Positions 8,510 through 17,452 are shown, numbered from the stretch's first letter. The stretch: DNA of 64,000 bases from Burkholderia aenigmatica (GCF_902499175.1 NZ_CABVQC010000029.1:34862-98861); one strand, 5' to 3'. Notes: a model not told the origin generated them from the letters alone. Numbers and translations: made by a program.

Positions 8510-9631
8510 ATGCCCCGTCCCATCGTCGCCCATATCCGCCCAGACGCCATCCGCCACAACCTCGACTTCATCCGCCGCACCGCCGCGCAATCGCGCGTGT
8601 GGGGCGTGGTCAAGGCCGATGCCTACGGCCACGGCATCGAACGGATCTACGCGGGCCTCGCCGCCGCCGACGGCATCGCGCTGCTCGATCTCGACGAAGC
8701 CGTGCGCGTGCGCGAGCTGGGCTGGGACAAGCCCGTGCTGCTGCTCGAAGGGATTTTCGAGCCGGCCGACGTCGAGCTGGCCGATCGTCACCGGCTGACG
8801 GTGGCCGTGCACTGCGACGAGCAGCTCGACCTGCTGATCGCCGCCAAGCCGCAACAGCCGATCGACATCCAGCTCAAGATGAACTCCGGGATGAACCGGC
8901 TCGGCTACCGCCCGGCCGCTTTCCGTGCGGCGTGGGAGCGCGCGGCGAGCGCGCCGTCGATCGGCAAGATCACGCTGATGATGCATTTCGCGAACGCCGA
9001 CGAAGGCGAAGTCGACTGGCAGCTCGACCAGTTCGATGCGACCACCGCGGAGATTCCGGGCGAGCGCTCGACGTCGAACTCGGCAGCCGTGCTGTGGCAT
9101 CCGCGCGCGCACCGCGACTGGGTGCGGCCCGGCACGATCCTGTACGGTGCATCGCCGACAGGTGCGGCACGGGATATCGCCGATACGCCGCTGATGGCCG
9201 CGATGACGCTGACGAGCAAGATCATCGGCGTGCAGACGCTGTCGCCGGAAGAAACCGTCGGCTACGGCCGCCGCTTCACGGCCGACCGGCCGATGCGGAT
9301 CGGCGTCGTCGCGTGCGGCTATGCGGACGGCTATCCGCGCCACGCACCGACCGGCACGCCGATCGCGGTGGACGGCGTGCTGACGCGCGTCATCGGCCGC
9401 GTGTCGATGGACATGCTGACCGTCGACCTGACGCCGTGCCCGAACGCGGGCATCGGGTCGAGCGTCGAACTGTGGGGCGACCAGGTGAAGGTGGATGACG
9501 TGGCGGAAGCCAGCGGCACGATCGGCTACGAGCTGATGTGCGCGCTCGCGCGCCGCGTGCCGGTCGTGATCGTGCCGCCGGGTGCGTCGAGCGAACAGCC
9601 GACGCTGCGCACCGGAAGCTACGGGCGCTAA
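8510..9631 (+). CDS. alr: Alanine racemase
   Basis: 373 residues, close to the family norm of about 360. The PLP-binding lysine is in VVKADAYGHG near residue 34. The second catalytic base, a tyrosine, sits in VGYGRRFTA around residue 247, and the C-terminal beta domain (VIGRVSMDMLTVDL) is complete. It interconverts L- and D-alanine, supplying D-Ala for peptidoglycan or feeding D-Ala into catabolism. No dadA or other D-amino acid gene adjoins it, so it is a stand-alone copy, possibly additional to a housekeeping one elsewhere. The start is preceded by a weak GAGA; a hairpin terminator follows. Confidence 0.95.
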   Translation: MPRPIVAHIRPDAIRHNLDFIRRTAAQSRVWGVVKADAYGHGIERIYAGLAAADGIALLDLDEAVRVRELGWDKPVLLLEGIFEPADVELADRHRLTVAVHCDEQLDLLIAAKPQQPIDIQLKMNSGMNRLGYRPAAFRAAWERAASAPSIGKITLMMHFANADEGEVDWQLDQFDATTAEIPGERSTSNSAAVLWHPRAHRDWVRPGTILYGASPTGAARDIADTPLMAAMTLTSKIIGVQTLSPEETVGYGRRFTADRPMRIGVVACGYADGYPRHAPTGTPIAVDGVLTRVIGRVSMDMLTVDLTPCPNAGIGSSVELWGDQVKVDDVAEASGTIGYELMCALARRVPVVIVPPGASSEQPTLRTGSYGR

Positions 9632-9685
9632 CCGGCGTCGAGGCGGCGGCGCACTATCGCGTCGCCTTGTGTTCCGCTGGATTGG

Positions 9686-9710
9686 CGGGCCGCCGCGGGC
9701 GGCCCGTTTG
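9686..9710 (+). terminator. Rho-independent terminator after alr
   Basis: A perfect 9-bp stem (CGGGCCGCC / GGCGGCCCG) with a GCG loop is followed by a short T-rich stretch (GTTTGCTTTG). It lies 55 bases downstream of the alr stop. Confidence 0.75.
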
Positions 9711-9780
9711 CTTTGCGGCGGGCGGAAACGGCGTGGATAACGGCCCTGCCGTTCCGTTCAACGCCCCCTGCGGCAACGCA

Positions 9781-10575
9781 CTACGAACGCCACGTGGGCT
9801 TCCGTTTCTCGAGAAACGCGTCGATCCCTTCGCCCGCATCCTCTTCCATCATGTTGCGCGCCATCACGTCGCCCGCATACGCATAGGCTTCGTCGAGCGA
9901 CAACTCGCGCTGGCGATAGAACATCTGCTTGCCAACCCTCACCGCGGCCGGGCTCTTCGCGACGATCTCGGCGACCTTGCGTGCGACGGCCGCGTCGAGC
10001 GCGTCCTCGGGCACGGCCTCGTTGACGAGCCCCCACGCGGCAGCCGTCGCCGCATCGACGAAGCGCCCGGTCACGAGCATGTCGAACGCGCGTTTCGCCG
10101 TGACGTTGCGGCTCAATGCAACGGCCGGCGTCGAACAGAACAGCCCGACGTTGATGCCCGATACCGCGAAGCGCGCGGTATCGGCCGAGATCGCCAGGTC
10201 GCACGCGGCGACGAGCTGGCAGCCGGCCGCCGTCGCAATGCCGTGCACGCGCGCGATCACCGGCACCGGCAACGCGCGCATCGCGAGCATCACGCGGCTG
10301 CACTGCGCGAACAGCGCGCGGTAGTAGTCGAGCTCGGGCTTGCTGCGCATCTGCCGCAGGTCGTGGCCCGCGCAGAACGCCTTGCCTTCGGCGGCCAGCA
10401 CGACGCAGCGCACGTGCGGATCGGCCGCCAGCGTGTCGAACGCATCGTGCAGGCTGGCGAGCATCGCCTCGGACAATGCGTTGAATTGCTGCGGACGGTT
10501 CAACCGCAGCGTGACGACGCCGTCGTGCGCGTCGCGCAGCAGGATCGGCTCGGCAGTCTCTTGATCGGATTCCAT
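9781..10575 (-). CDS. Enoyl-CoA hydratase/isomerase family protein
   Basis: 264 residues of the crotonase fold. The oxyanion-hole segments are visible: AFCAGHDLRQM around residue 67 and AAGCQLVAACDLAIS around residue 115. The C-terminal DAFLEKRKPTW is the typical crotonase tail. The first catalytic Glu position carries Cys/Gln (GCQL), as in ECHDC3-like proteins, so it may not be a classical hydratase. The start is the ATG at 10575 (MESDQE); a longer frame begins at 10638 without better support. It stands alone, about 120 bases past the MFS gene on the same strand. A decayed copy of its 5' end lies near 14.65 kb. Confidence 0.85.
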   Translation of the reverse strand: MESDQETAEPILLRDAHDGVVTLRLNRPQQFNALSEAMLASLHDAFDTLAADPHVRCVVLAAEGKAFCAGHDLRQMRSKPELDYYRALFAQCSRVMLAMRALPVPVIARVHGIATAAGCQLVAACDLAISADTARFAVSGINVGLFCSTPAVALSRNVTAKRAFDMLVTGRFVDAATAAAWGLVNEAVPEDALDAAVARKVAEIVAKSPAAVRVGKQMFYRQRELSLDEAYAYAGDVMARNMMEEDAGEGIDAFLEKRKPTWRS

Positions 10576-10695
10576 GATGTTCCGCTCGTTGGGGTTCGGC
10601 ACGATTCGATGCGGCGCAAACGCGCGGCGTTGATGCACGCACGTTCACGGCACCGTGGTGATGAAATGGTCCTCCACATTCCGTGTGGCGTCCAG

Positions 10696-12105
10696 TCACG
10701 TGCCACTCGCCTTGCCGGCCGTCCGCGCGGCAAAGGCGGCGATCGCATAGGCGACACAACCGACCGCGGCGATCGCCCACAGCGCCTCGGTCAGATCCGG
10801 CAACAGTATCGTCGCGGCGCCTGCGATGGCCACGCCGAGCAGGCTGCCAGCCTGTCTTGCCGCATTGAGAAATCCTGACGCGACGCCCGCCGCGTCCGCG
10901 GGCACCTGTTCGAGCACGGTCGCGATCATCGGCGCCACCGACAGCGCGGTTCCCGTGCCGAATGCGGCCATGACCGCCCAGACCACCGGCCACGGCGCGC
11001 GCAGCGTGAGCGCGATCGCAATCGCAGGGATCGCCAGCGCCGCCACCCCAAGGCCGTTCGCCATCAACCGGACCGGGCGGACGCGGCCATGCAGCTTTCC
11101 CGACAACAGGTTGCCCAGCGACAAACTCAGCGCGAACGGCAACAGCGTCAGCCCCGTCTGCCGCGCACTCATGCCGAAGCGTCCGTGCAGATACAGGCTC
11201 AGTACGAACAGCAAGCCGAAGTAGCCGACATAGACGAGACTGCCCATCAGGTTCATCGCGACGAAGATGGGATTGCGAAACCACGCCAGCGGCACCATCG
11301 GATTGCGCGCACGCCGCTCGACGATGATCAGCACGACCGATGCGAGCCCGGCGACCAGCAACGCGCCCCAGACGTCCGCAGCGCCAGCGCCGCGCGTCGG
11401 CAATTCGATCACGGCAAAACACAGTGCGCCGAGCGCCGTCGCACCGATACCCTGGCCGGCCCAATCGAAGTGGCGCACATGCTGCGCGACCGATGCCCGA
11501 ACGAGTGCCGCCGCCCCGGCAAAAGCGACCGCACCGGTCGGTACGTTGATCAGGAATGCACTGCGCCAGCCGAAATCGTCGACGAGGATGCCGCCCAGCA
11601 CCGGCCCCACGGCGACGGCGACCGACGCGATGCCCGCCCAGACCGCAATCGCCCGCGCCCGCTCGGCGGGCACGTCGAAGGTGCTGCGCACGACCGCGAG
11701 CGACGCGGGCAGGAAGAGCGCGGCGCCGATGCCCTGCACGAAGCGCGCAGCCACGAGGATGGCCACGGACGCCGCGACGCCGCACGCCGCCGATGCGCCG
11801 ACGAACAGCGCCAGCCCCGCGAGATACACGCGCTTCGCGCCGAACCGGTCGGACAGCGCGCCGCCCGCGAGAATCAGCGCGGCAAAGCTGAGCGTATACG
11901 CGTCGACGATCCACGCGAGTTCGGCGACCGTCGCGCCGAGGCTCGTCCGCATCGCGGGCAGCGCCACGTTGACGATCGTCGAATCGAGGACCGCCATGAA
12001 CATGCCGATCGCGACAAGCGCCAGCGTGAAGCGCTGCTCGCGCGCCGCGGGGCGATACGCGGCCGTCATCGGCACGGGGACGGATACAGGATTGCAATCG
12101 GACAT
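10696..12105 (-). CDS. MFS drug-efflux transporter, DHA2 (EmrB/QacA) type
   Basis: 469 residues with about 14 hydrophobic helices. The DHA2 signature LDSTIVNVALPAM lies at the end of helix 1, and motif A (GGALSDRFGAKRV) lies between helices 2 and 3. Motif C-like glycine-rich sequence (WAGIASVAVAVGPVLGG) follows in helix 5. These are proton-driven exporters of drugs or toxic metabolites in the inner membrane. It is divergent from a LysR gene across 115 bases that contain a clear inverted repeat, so it is probably under that regulator. Confidence 0.9.
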   Translation of the reverse strand: MSDCNPVSVPVPMTAAYRPAAREQRFTLALVAIGMFMAVLDSTIVNVALPAMRTSLGATVAELAWIVDAYTLSFAALILAGGALSDRFGAKRVYLAGLALFVGASAACGVAASVAILVAARFVQGIGAALFLPASLAVVRSTFDVPAERARAIAVWAGIASVAVAVGPVLGGILVDDFGWRSAFLINVPTGAVAFAGAAALVRASVAQHVRHFDWAGQGIGATALGALCFAVIELPTRGAGAADVWGALLVAGLASVVLIIVERRARNPMVPLAWFRNPIFVAMNLMGSLVYVGYFGLLFVLSLYLHGRFGMSARQTGLTLLPFALSLSLGNLLSGKLHGRVRPVRLMANGLGVAALAIPAIAIALTLRAPWPVVWAVMAAFGTGTALSVAPMIATVLEQVPADAAGVASGFLNAARQAGSLLGVAIAGAATILLPDLTEALWAIAAVGCVAYAIAAFAARTAGKASGT

Positions 12106-12177
12106 GAAACCTCCAGACGGATGCCGGAAGTCTAGAAACGGAACGCGATGCAGAAAAGTGGTAATTTTGCATTTACC

Positions 12178-12195
12178 TGATGCAGATTTGCATCA
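12178..12195. promoter_or_regulatory. LysR-type operator between the MFS and LysR genes
   Basis: A perfect inverted repeat TGATGCA-GATT-TGCATCA, 26 bases before the LysR ATG. Related half-sites occur at 12147 (GATGCA) and 12168 (TGCAT), giving the two-site arrangement usual for LysR activation and autorepression sites. Confidence 0.6.
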
Positions 12196-12220
12196 CCCTC
12201 CCCGCACACCGCCCCGCCCG

Positions 12221-13120
12221 ATGACACAGTCGACCCGCATGAACTGGGACAACGCCCGCTTCTTCCTGGCCCTGGCGCGCACCGGCACGCTGCGCAGCGC
12301 CGCGGCGCAACTGAACGTCGACCAGGCGACGGTGGGACGCCGGATCGCCGCGCTGGAAGATGAACTCTCCGCCCGCCTGTTTCTTCGAACGCCGACCCTC
12401 TATGTGCTGACGACCGCGGGCGAAGCCCTGCTCGAACCGGCCGAAACGATGGAACGGGCGTCACTCACGATCGAACGCCGCGTGATGGGGCTCGACGAGC
12501 AGTTGGCCGGGTCCGTGCGCATCGCCACGACCGACTCGCTCGGCAAGCGCTTCGTGGTGCCCGCGATCGCCCGCCTGCGGCGCAGGCATGCAGGCATCGA
12601 CGTCGTGTGCGTGACATCGGCCGAGATCGCCAACCTCACACGCCGGGATGCGGACCTCGCGATTCGCACGTTGCGGCCGGATTCGCCGGATCTGATCGTC
12701 AGGCGGCTCGGGCATCTCGAAACGGGCATCTATGCTTCGCGCCGCTATCTGGCCGAGCGAGGCGAACCGGTCGCGGGCAGCGCGTTCGATGGGCACGATC
12801 TGGTGATGTACCAGCAGCCGGTGGTGCCGACGATGTGGGACGCGCTGTGCGGCGAACCGACCTCGCGCGGCCGTGTCATGTTCCAGACCTCGTCGACGAT
12901 GATGCTGGTCGAGGCTGCGATAGCGGGGCTCGGCATTGCAGAGCTGCCGTGCTTCCGCGCCGACGCGGAGCCCGAACTGGTGCGTCTCATGGCGCGGCGA
13001 TGCAATCATTTCGACGTGTGGCTCGTCGCCCATGCCGATCTCTACAAGACCGCGCGCGTGCAGGCCGTGATCGAAGCCGTCGTCGAGGAATTCGCGACGG
13101 CCGGGCCCTCTGCCCGGTAG
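12221..13120 (+). CDS. LysR-family transcriptional regulator
   Basis: 299 residues. The N-terminal helix-turn-helix MNWDNARFFLALARTGTL with ALNVDQATVGRRIAALE-like sequence is typical of the LysR group whose members control efflux or oxidoreductase genes. The ligand domain carries LAIRTLRPDSPDLIVRRLG and GIAELPCF. The ATG at 12221 (MTQST) has no strong ribosome site; the next in-frame ATG at 12239 (MNWDN) matches where many family members begin. Its job is inferred from divergence with the DHA2 exporter. Confidence 0.88.
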   Translation: MTQSTRMNWDNARFFLALARTGTLRSAAAQLNVDQATVGRRIAALEDELSARLFLRTPTLYVLTTAGEALLEPAETMERASLTIERRVMGLDEQLAGSVRIATTDSLGKRFVVPAIARLRRRHAGIDVVCVTSAEIANLTRRDADLAIRTLRPDSPDLIVRRLGHLETGIYASRRYLAERGEPVAGSAFDGHDLVMYQQPVVPTMWDALCGEPTSRGRVMFQTSSTMMLVEAAIAGLGIAELPCFRADAEPELVRLMARRCNHFDVWLVAHADLYKTARVQAVIEAVVEEFATAGPSAR

Positions 13121-13132
13121 CGCGCCCGTGTG

Positions 13133-13567
13133 TCAACGCGCGGCCGGCGTGCGCCCGCTGCGCCACGCGCGCACGCCCGACCGCAGTTGGCCAACGCCGA
13201 GCAGGAAAAAGACGACGCCCATCCCGCCGATCATCAGGGCGTCGCCCCACAGCGCGCCGAACGTATTCATCCGTGCGCTCATGCGCGGTTCCGCAGGCAG
13301 GTAGCGCACCTCGACCGCCTCGCCGAGATGGACGTCGACCTCGCCGCCTTGCGGGTATTCGATGCGTTCGCCCGCGCGCGTCGTGAATACGATGTCCGGA
13401 TGATGCGGCCCGTAGGTCAGCCGGACCACACGCCCCGGCACGACGATCGATTCCCGCATGAAATCGCGGGTCGACTGGAAATCGAAGACCGCAAAGACCA
13501 GCAGCACCGTGCCGGTCAGCACGGCGAAGCCGCCCTTGAATACCTGCATGCCGGATGTCTGCGTCAT
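13133..13567 (-). CDS. DUF3592-domain membrane protein (paralogue 1)
   Basis: 144 residues with a hydrophobic helix near residues 12-30, an extracytoplasmic beta-rich domain, and a second helix at about 110-128. The conserved core GRVVRLTYGPHHPDIVFTT with YPQGGEVDV and AVEVRYLPAEP matches DUF3592. Its function is unknown. It closely matches the protein encoded at 14698-15150 over the whole length (shared WGD-(A/V)-LM-(I/L)-GGMGVVFF and QLRSGVRAWRSGR), so the two arose by duplication. The exported protein between them separates the copies. Confidence 0.8.
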   Translation of the reverse strand: MTQTSGMQVFKGGFAVLTGTVLLVFAVFDFQSTRDFMRESIVVPGRVVRLTYGPHHPDIVFTTRAGERIEYPQGGEVDVHLGEAVEVRYLPAEPRMSARMNTFGALWGDALMIGGMGVVFFLLGVGQLRSGVRAWRSGRTPAAR

Positions 13568-13602
13568 GTTCGAAGCGCGTGGCCGTCGACGATCGCGCTG
13601 CT

Positions 13603-14544
13603 TCAGCGCGGCTGATACTCGCCGTCGGCCGGCGACCAGCGAAACGTCTGGCGCCATTTGCCGCCGCGCTGGCGCAGCTGCAGGTCGTGGAAGCCCTCCG
13701 TCGACGCCGGCAGCACGTTCAGCGTATTGCTGGCCTCCGTGATGTCGTGATCGCGCGTGCCGTCGCGATGCCAGTCGCCGGCGACATCCTGGTAGTACAT
13801 CATCGGCTGCGCGAACACGACGCGCAGCGTCTTGCCGTCGATCCGGAACAGGTACAACGCCTCGAACGATGCGCCGCCGCCCGAATAACCGGCCGACCAG
13901 CCTGCCCGCACGCCGAATGCCGCATCGCCCGCCCGCAGCACGTAGGGGGCGAGATCGAACCGCAACCACCGCTCGGGCCGTATTGCGACGTCCTCCGTCC
14001 TGGCGGGGTCGGGACTCTCGATATTCGTCTGGCTCCAGTCGATCGCCTGGTCGAGCGGCTGTTCGGTACGTGCGACGAGGCGCGGCGCACCATCCGCACC
14101 GCGCTCGAACACGCCCAGCCAGACCAGCTCCTTCGTGTCATCGACACCGGGGTGGTGCTCATAGCCCTCACAATCGGTGGGCACACCCAATTTCAGCACG
14201 TCGCGCGCGAGGCCGTCGGTCGGTGCCGCGCAGACGATCGCGACAAACGCACCGGGGCGCTGCGACCACGGCTTCGCGCCGACCAGCACGACGCGCCCAA
14301 GCGGCTGGCCCGGTGCAAGCTGCGCGACCAGCGCCTGTTTCGTGAAGCCGGGCGGCAGGTGTACGCCGAAACCGTCCTGTTCGGGCGCGCCGCTCATGTC
14401 GCGCGCGTACGCGGCGCGTGCTTCGGGCGAACTGAACTTCCCCGGCACCTCGTCAAGCGAATGCGCGGTGCCCGCCGCATGTGCGGCCAGGCCCGCACAT
14501 GCGGTGCCGATCGCGATCAGCCACGGTATCAAGCGGATGGTCAT
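13603..14544 (-). CDS. Exported protein of unknown function
   Basis: 313 residues beginning with a clear Sec signal peptide (MTIRLIPWLIAIGTACAGLA, cleavage likely after AHA). The mature part has no motif I recognise. It is beta-rich, with paired Cys at about residues 109 and 126 (VCAAPT, DCEGYEH) that could form a disulfide. I placed the start at 14544 because the signal peptide begins there; sequence upstream is a decayed gene fragment. It is flanked by two DUF3592 paralogues and a lipoprotein on the same strand, suggesting an envelope operon. Confidence 0.65.
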   Translation of the reverse strand: MTIRLIPWLIAIGTACAGLAAHAAGTAHSLDEVPGKFSSPEARAAYARDMSGAPEQDGFGVHLPPGFTKQALVAQLAPGQPLGRVVLVGAKPWSQRPGAFVAIVCAAPTDGLARDVLKLGVPTDCEGYEHHPGVDDTKELVWLGVFERGADGAPRLVARTEQPLDQAIDWSQTNIESPDPARTEDVAIRPERWLRFDLAPYVLRAGDAAFGVRAGWSAGYSGGGASFEALYLFRIDGKTLRVVFAQPMMYYQDVAGDWHRDGTRDHDITEASNTLNVLPASTEGFHDLQLRQRGGKWRQTFRWSPADGEYQPR

Positions 14545-14616
14545 GTCGGGATGCTCTTTGAAGTGACGAGGCAGCCTGCAGCGATGTCGCGCACGCGAGC
14601 GTTCACGCGGCAACGC

Positions 14617-14696
14617 AACCGGCCCAGCAGTCTCGTGCAGGTGATTCATCATGTTCTGCTCGACGGAGTTCGGCAGGATTCAGTGCGGCGCCAGCG
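14617..14696 (-). pseudogene. Decayed copy of an enoyl-CoA hydratase 5' end and leader
   Basis: About 75 bases here align with the first codons and 5' leader of the crotonase gene (10551-10620). Shared blocks include GCAGTCTC, the start region followed by ATGTTC, GTTCGGCA and GTGCGGCGC-like sequence. At protein level ETAGPVAL mirrors ETAEPILL of the intact enzyme. The rest of that gene is absent. It looks like the stump of a duplicated gene now fused into the leader of the exported protein. Confidence 0.5.
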
Positions 14697-14697
14697 G

Positions 14698-15150
14698 TCA
14701 CGCGCGCTTGCGCCCGCTGCGCCACGCACGCACGCCCGACCGCAGTTGACCGACGCCGCCCAGGAAAAAGACGACGCCCATCCCGCCTAACATCAGTACG
14801 TCGCCCCAGATCGCGCCGAACGTATTCAACCGCGCGCTCATTCCGGGCTCGTCGGGCGTGTAGCGCACCTCGACGGTCGCGCCGTCCTGCTCGCTCACCG
14901 AGCCGCCCTGCGGGTATTCGACCTGCTCGCCCGTCAGCGTCGTGAACGCGATCTCAGGATGATGCGGGCCCGCGTTCAGCTTGATGACACGCCCCGGCAC
15001 GACGACCGACGTCCGCAGGAATTCGCGCGTCGACTGCGCGTACAGCGCGGTGCCGACCAGCATGCACGTGCCCGCGATGGTAAAGACGATGCCCTTCGCG
15101 ATCAGCGTCTCCGTCTGCTGCGCGGCGGTGCGGCCGGATCCGGACACCAT
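14698..15150 (-). CDS. DUF3592-domain membrane protein (paralogue 2)
   Basis: 150 residues with the same plan as the 13133-13567 protein: an N-terminal helix (about residues 22-42), an external domain with GRVIKLNAGPHHPEIAFTT and VEVRYTPDEPGMSARLNTFG, and a C-terminal helix. I chose the ATG at 15150 because AGGGTGGG precedes it; a GTG at 15159 would add three residues. The lipoprotein gene ends only ten bases upstream on the same strand, so the two are co-transcribed. Confidence 0.8.
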   Translation of the reverse strand: MVSGSGRTAAQQTETLIAKGIVFTIAGTCMLVGTALYAQSTREFLRTSVVVPGRVIKLNAGPHHPEIAFTTLTGEQVEYPQGGSVSEQDGATVEVRYTPDEPGMSARLNTFGAIWGDVLMLGGMGVVFFLGGVGQLRSGVRAWRSGRKRA

Positions 15151-15160
15151 CCCGCCCACC

Positions 15161-15745
15161 CTACTTGCGTGACTGATAGAACGACACCTCGATCTTCGAC
15201 TGCGTCTTGCAGCGGTACATCACGCCGCGCCCCGTTTCGTCGGTCACGCCTTCGTACAGGCCGTTGCAGCCCGTGACCTTGTATTGCGCGAACGGAATGC
15301 GCTTGCCGTCCTGCGGCCGGACCAGCACCGGGATGCGCCCCATCGGGCCGTCGCCGACCGTGCGGACGAGCACCATGCGCGCCGCATCGATCGGCGCGGC
15401 GGAACGCACGTAGACCGTACGCCCCTGCGCGTCGGTCGTGCCTTCGACCTCGAGTTCCTGGTTGTCCTGGGCTGCGCTCGTGTAAAGCGCGAATGCATAG
15501 TGCGTGTTCGGCAGCACCTGTTTCGTCGCGGGATCGTGCAGCACGAAATAGCACCCGTTGGCGCCCCTCCCGGCCGTCGCCTGTCCGTCGGCCTGCGTGG
15601 GGTTGCACGTGTACGACGAACCGCCGCCAACGGCGGCCTGTTGTGCCTGCTGCTGCCCGGTGCCGGCGCACCCGCCTGCCAGCGCAGCCATCAGCATCAC
15701 GCATGCGCCGCGCGCGAGCGCTGCCCGCTCGATCTTGATTTTCAT
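15161..15745 (-). CDS. Putative lipoprotein of unknown function
   Basis: 194 residues. A basic N-terminus (MKIKIERAALARG), a hydrophobic run and ALAGGC at residues 21-26 make a lipobox-like signal, slightly off the usual L-x-x-C spacing. A Gln-rich linker follows. The mature domain has Cys at about 47, 65, 160 and 179 and includes HYAFALYTSAAQDNQELEVEG and TDAQGRTVYVRS, which suggest a small beta-sandwich. I know no family name. It heads the envelope gene group with DUF3592 paralogue 2 just downstream. Confidence 0.7.
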   Translation of the reverse strand: MKIKIERAALARGACVMLMAALAGGCAGTGQQQAQQAAVGGGSSYTCNPTQADGQATAGRGANGCYFVLHDPATKQVLPNTHYAFALYTSAAQDNQELEVEGTTDAQGRTVYVRSAAPIDAARMVLVRTVGDGPMGRIPVLVRPQDGKRIPFAQYKVTGCNGLYEGVTDETGRGVMYRCKTQSKIEVSFYQSRK

Positions 15746-15885
15746 GGGAAGGTGTCCCGTTCCTGATTGTTGTGGATGCCGGGCGTGCTGCGCCTGTCGC
15801 GCCGCCACGCCGCCCTCGGCATTCCGCAGGATACGGATATCGCGGCGCGCTGTAAATTGCGCGCCCTGCCGGCCGCGCCGCGCGG

Positions 15886-16791
15886 CTACCCGCCGCTCGC
15901 GACGCGCGCGATCGTCTGCCGCAGCCAGATATGCGCGGCGTCGCCGTGCCGGCGCTCGTGCCAGTACTGGGAAAACTCGAACGAATCGATCGGAAACGGC
16001 GGCTCGAACACGCACAGGCGCGCGTCGTCGCGCACGCGATCGAGATTGCGGCGCGCGACGGTCAGCACGAGGTCGGTGCCGGCGATCAGGTCGTTCGCGA
16101 CGCTCCAGAACGGCAGGATCACCGCGATGGGCCGCTCGTGCCTCAACCGCGCGAGCGCGCGATCGACTTCGTTGTCCATCCCGTCGCGCATCGCGACCAG
16201 CGCGTGCGGCCGCGCGAGCCAAGCGTCGAGCGCGAGTTCGCCGCCAGGCGGCAGGCGGCTCGCATCGGCCATGCACGCGAACGATTCGACGAACAGCGGT
16301 TGCGCGTGCAGGTCGCGCTGCAACGCGGGCAGCACGCCGAGCGCGAGATCGACCTCGCCGTCCATCAGCTGCATCCGCATCGCCTCGCGCGTGGCCTGCG
16401 ACACGATCAGCTCGATGCCCGGCGCATCGGCGCGCAGCGTCTTCACGAGCGCCGGCAGCACGATCCGCGCGCCGTAGTCGGACATCGCGATGCGAAAGAC
16501 GCGCGTGGCCGCGGACGGATCGAACGCCTGCGGCTCGATCAGCGCGCCGAGCCGGCCGAGAACGTCGTTCAGCGGTTCGACCAGTTCGTTCGCCCGCGCG
16601 GTGAGTTCGAGTCGCCCCGCGCGCCGCACGAGCAGTGGATCGCCGAAGATTTCGCGCAGGCGCGCGAGTGCATGGCTCACGGCCGGCTGGCTGCGGTGCA
16701 GCCGGACGGCCGTGCGCGAGATGTGTTTTTCGCTCAGCAGCGCGTGCAGCGTCACGAGCAGGTTCAGGTCGATGCGGGCCAGATTATTCAT
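15886..16791 (-). CDS. LysR-family transcriptional regulator (NodD/NahR-like)
   Basis: 301 residues starting MNNLARIDLNLL, the classical opening of the LysR branch whose members include NahR and LeuO. The helix-turn-helix (HISRTAVRLHRSQPAVSHALARLR) is followed by FGDPLLVRR and a full effector domain. I chose the ATG at 16791; another at 16809 adds six residues and has no clear ribosome site either. It is divergent from a small DMT-type transporter, with a 16-bp inverted repeat between them. Confidence 0.88.
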   Translation of the reverse strand: MNNLARIDLNLLVTLHALLSEKHISRTAVRLHRSQPAVSHALARLREIFGDPLLVRRAGRLELTARANELVEPLNDVLGRLGALIEPQAFDPSAATRVFRIAMSDYGARIVLPALVKTLRADAPGIELIVSQATREAMRMQLMDGEVDLALGVLPALQRDLHAQPLFVESFACMADASRLPPGGELALDAWLARPHALVAMRDGMDNEVDRALARLRHERPIAVILPFWSVANDLIAGTDLVLTVARRNLDRVRDDARLCVFEPPFPIDSFEFSQYWHERRHGDAAHIWLRQTIARVASGG

Positions 16792-16816
16792 GAAAGGAAT
16801 ATGAAGCATCCGAAGA

Positions 16817-16832
16817 ACGAATTTCCATTCGT
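16817..16832. promoter_or_regulatory. Inverted repeat in the LysR/DMT intergenic region
   Basis: ACGAAT-TTCC-ATTCGT is a perfect 6-4-6 inverted repeat in the 90-base gap between the divergent LysR (16791) and transporter (16882) starts. It is a likely binding site for that LysR protein. Confidence 0.5.
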
Positions 16833-16881
16833 GATCTTAATGGATAACAATCATTTCAACATCCTTTCATCACCGACCAAG

Positions 16882-17412
16882 ATGACGACTTCCCTTTCCT
16901 TCGCCACCCTTCCGCTCGCCGCCGCGGCTTTCGTCGCCGGCGCGCTCGTGCCGCTGCAAGGCGGCAGCAATGCCGCGCTCGGGCGCGCGCTCGGCCACCC
17001 GCTGTGGGCGAGCGTCGCGTCGTTGACGGTCAGCCTGCTCGCGGTGTTGCCCATGCTGCTGGCCACCCGCGCAAACGCGCCGCTCGTCGGCGACGCGCTG
17101 CAGCGCCCGCTGTGGATGTGGCTCGGCGGCCTCGCGGGCGTGATCTACATCACGCTCGCGTTGATCCTGACACCGCGGCTCGGCGCGACGACCTTCATCG
17201 TCTGCGTCGTCGCCGGGCAAACGCTCGCGTCGCTGCTGATCGACCACTACGGGCTGATGGGGCTCGCGCAGCGCCTCGCGACACCCGGCCGCATCGCGGG
17301 CGTCGCGCTGATCTTCGCGGGGATGATCGTCGTGCAATGGCAGACGCCCGCGCCACGCGCGCCGGCCGCAACCGGCGACGCGGCGGTCGCGCAGCCGGAA
17401 CCGCAGCGCTGA
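16882..17412 (+). CDS. DMT-superfamily transporter (DUF606/YdcZ type)
   Basis: 176 residues with about five membrane helices. The opening VAGALVPLQGGSNAALGRALGHPLWA is the family landmark, followed by MWLGGLAGVIYITLALILTPRLGATTF and VAGQTLASLLIDHYG. Proteins of this length are half-size DMT units that work as dimers; substrates are unknown. The start at 16882 is where homology begins; an upstream in-frame ATG (16804) overlaps the operator-like repeat. Probably controlled by the divergent LysR regulator. Confidence 0.82.
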   Translation: MTTSLSFATLPLAAAAFVAGALVPLQGGSNAALGRALGHPLWASVASLTVSLLAVLPMLLATRANAPLVGDALQRPLWMWLGGLAGVIYITLALILTPRLGATTFIVCVVAGQTLASLLIDHYGLMGLAQRLATPGRIAGVALIFAGMIVVQWQTPAPRAPAATGDAAVAQPEPQR

Positions 17413-17452
17413 ATGCGCGGGCGGCAGCGGGCGCGCTAAAGCCCGGTGTGCG

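Noticed and set aside
8510..9631. D-alanine catabolic dadAX operon
   Set aside because: No D-amino acid dehydrogenase gene adjoins the racemase, and a terminator follows it directly.
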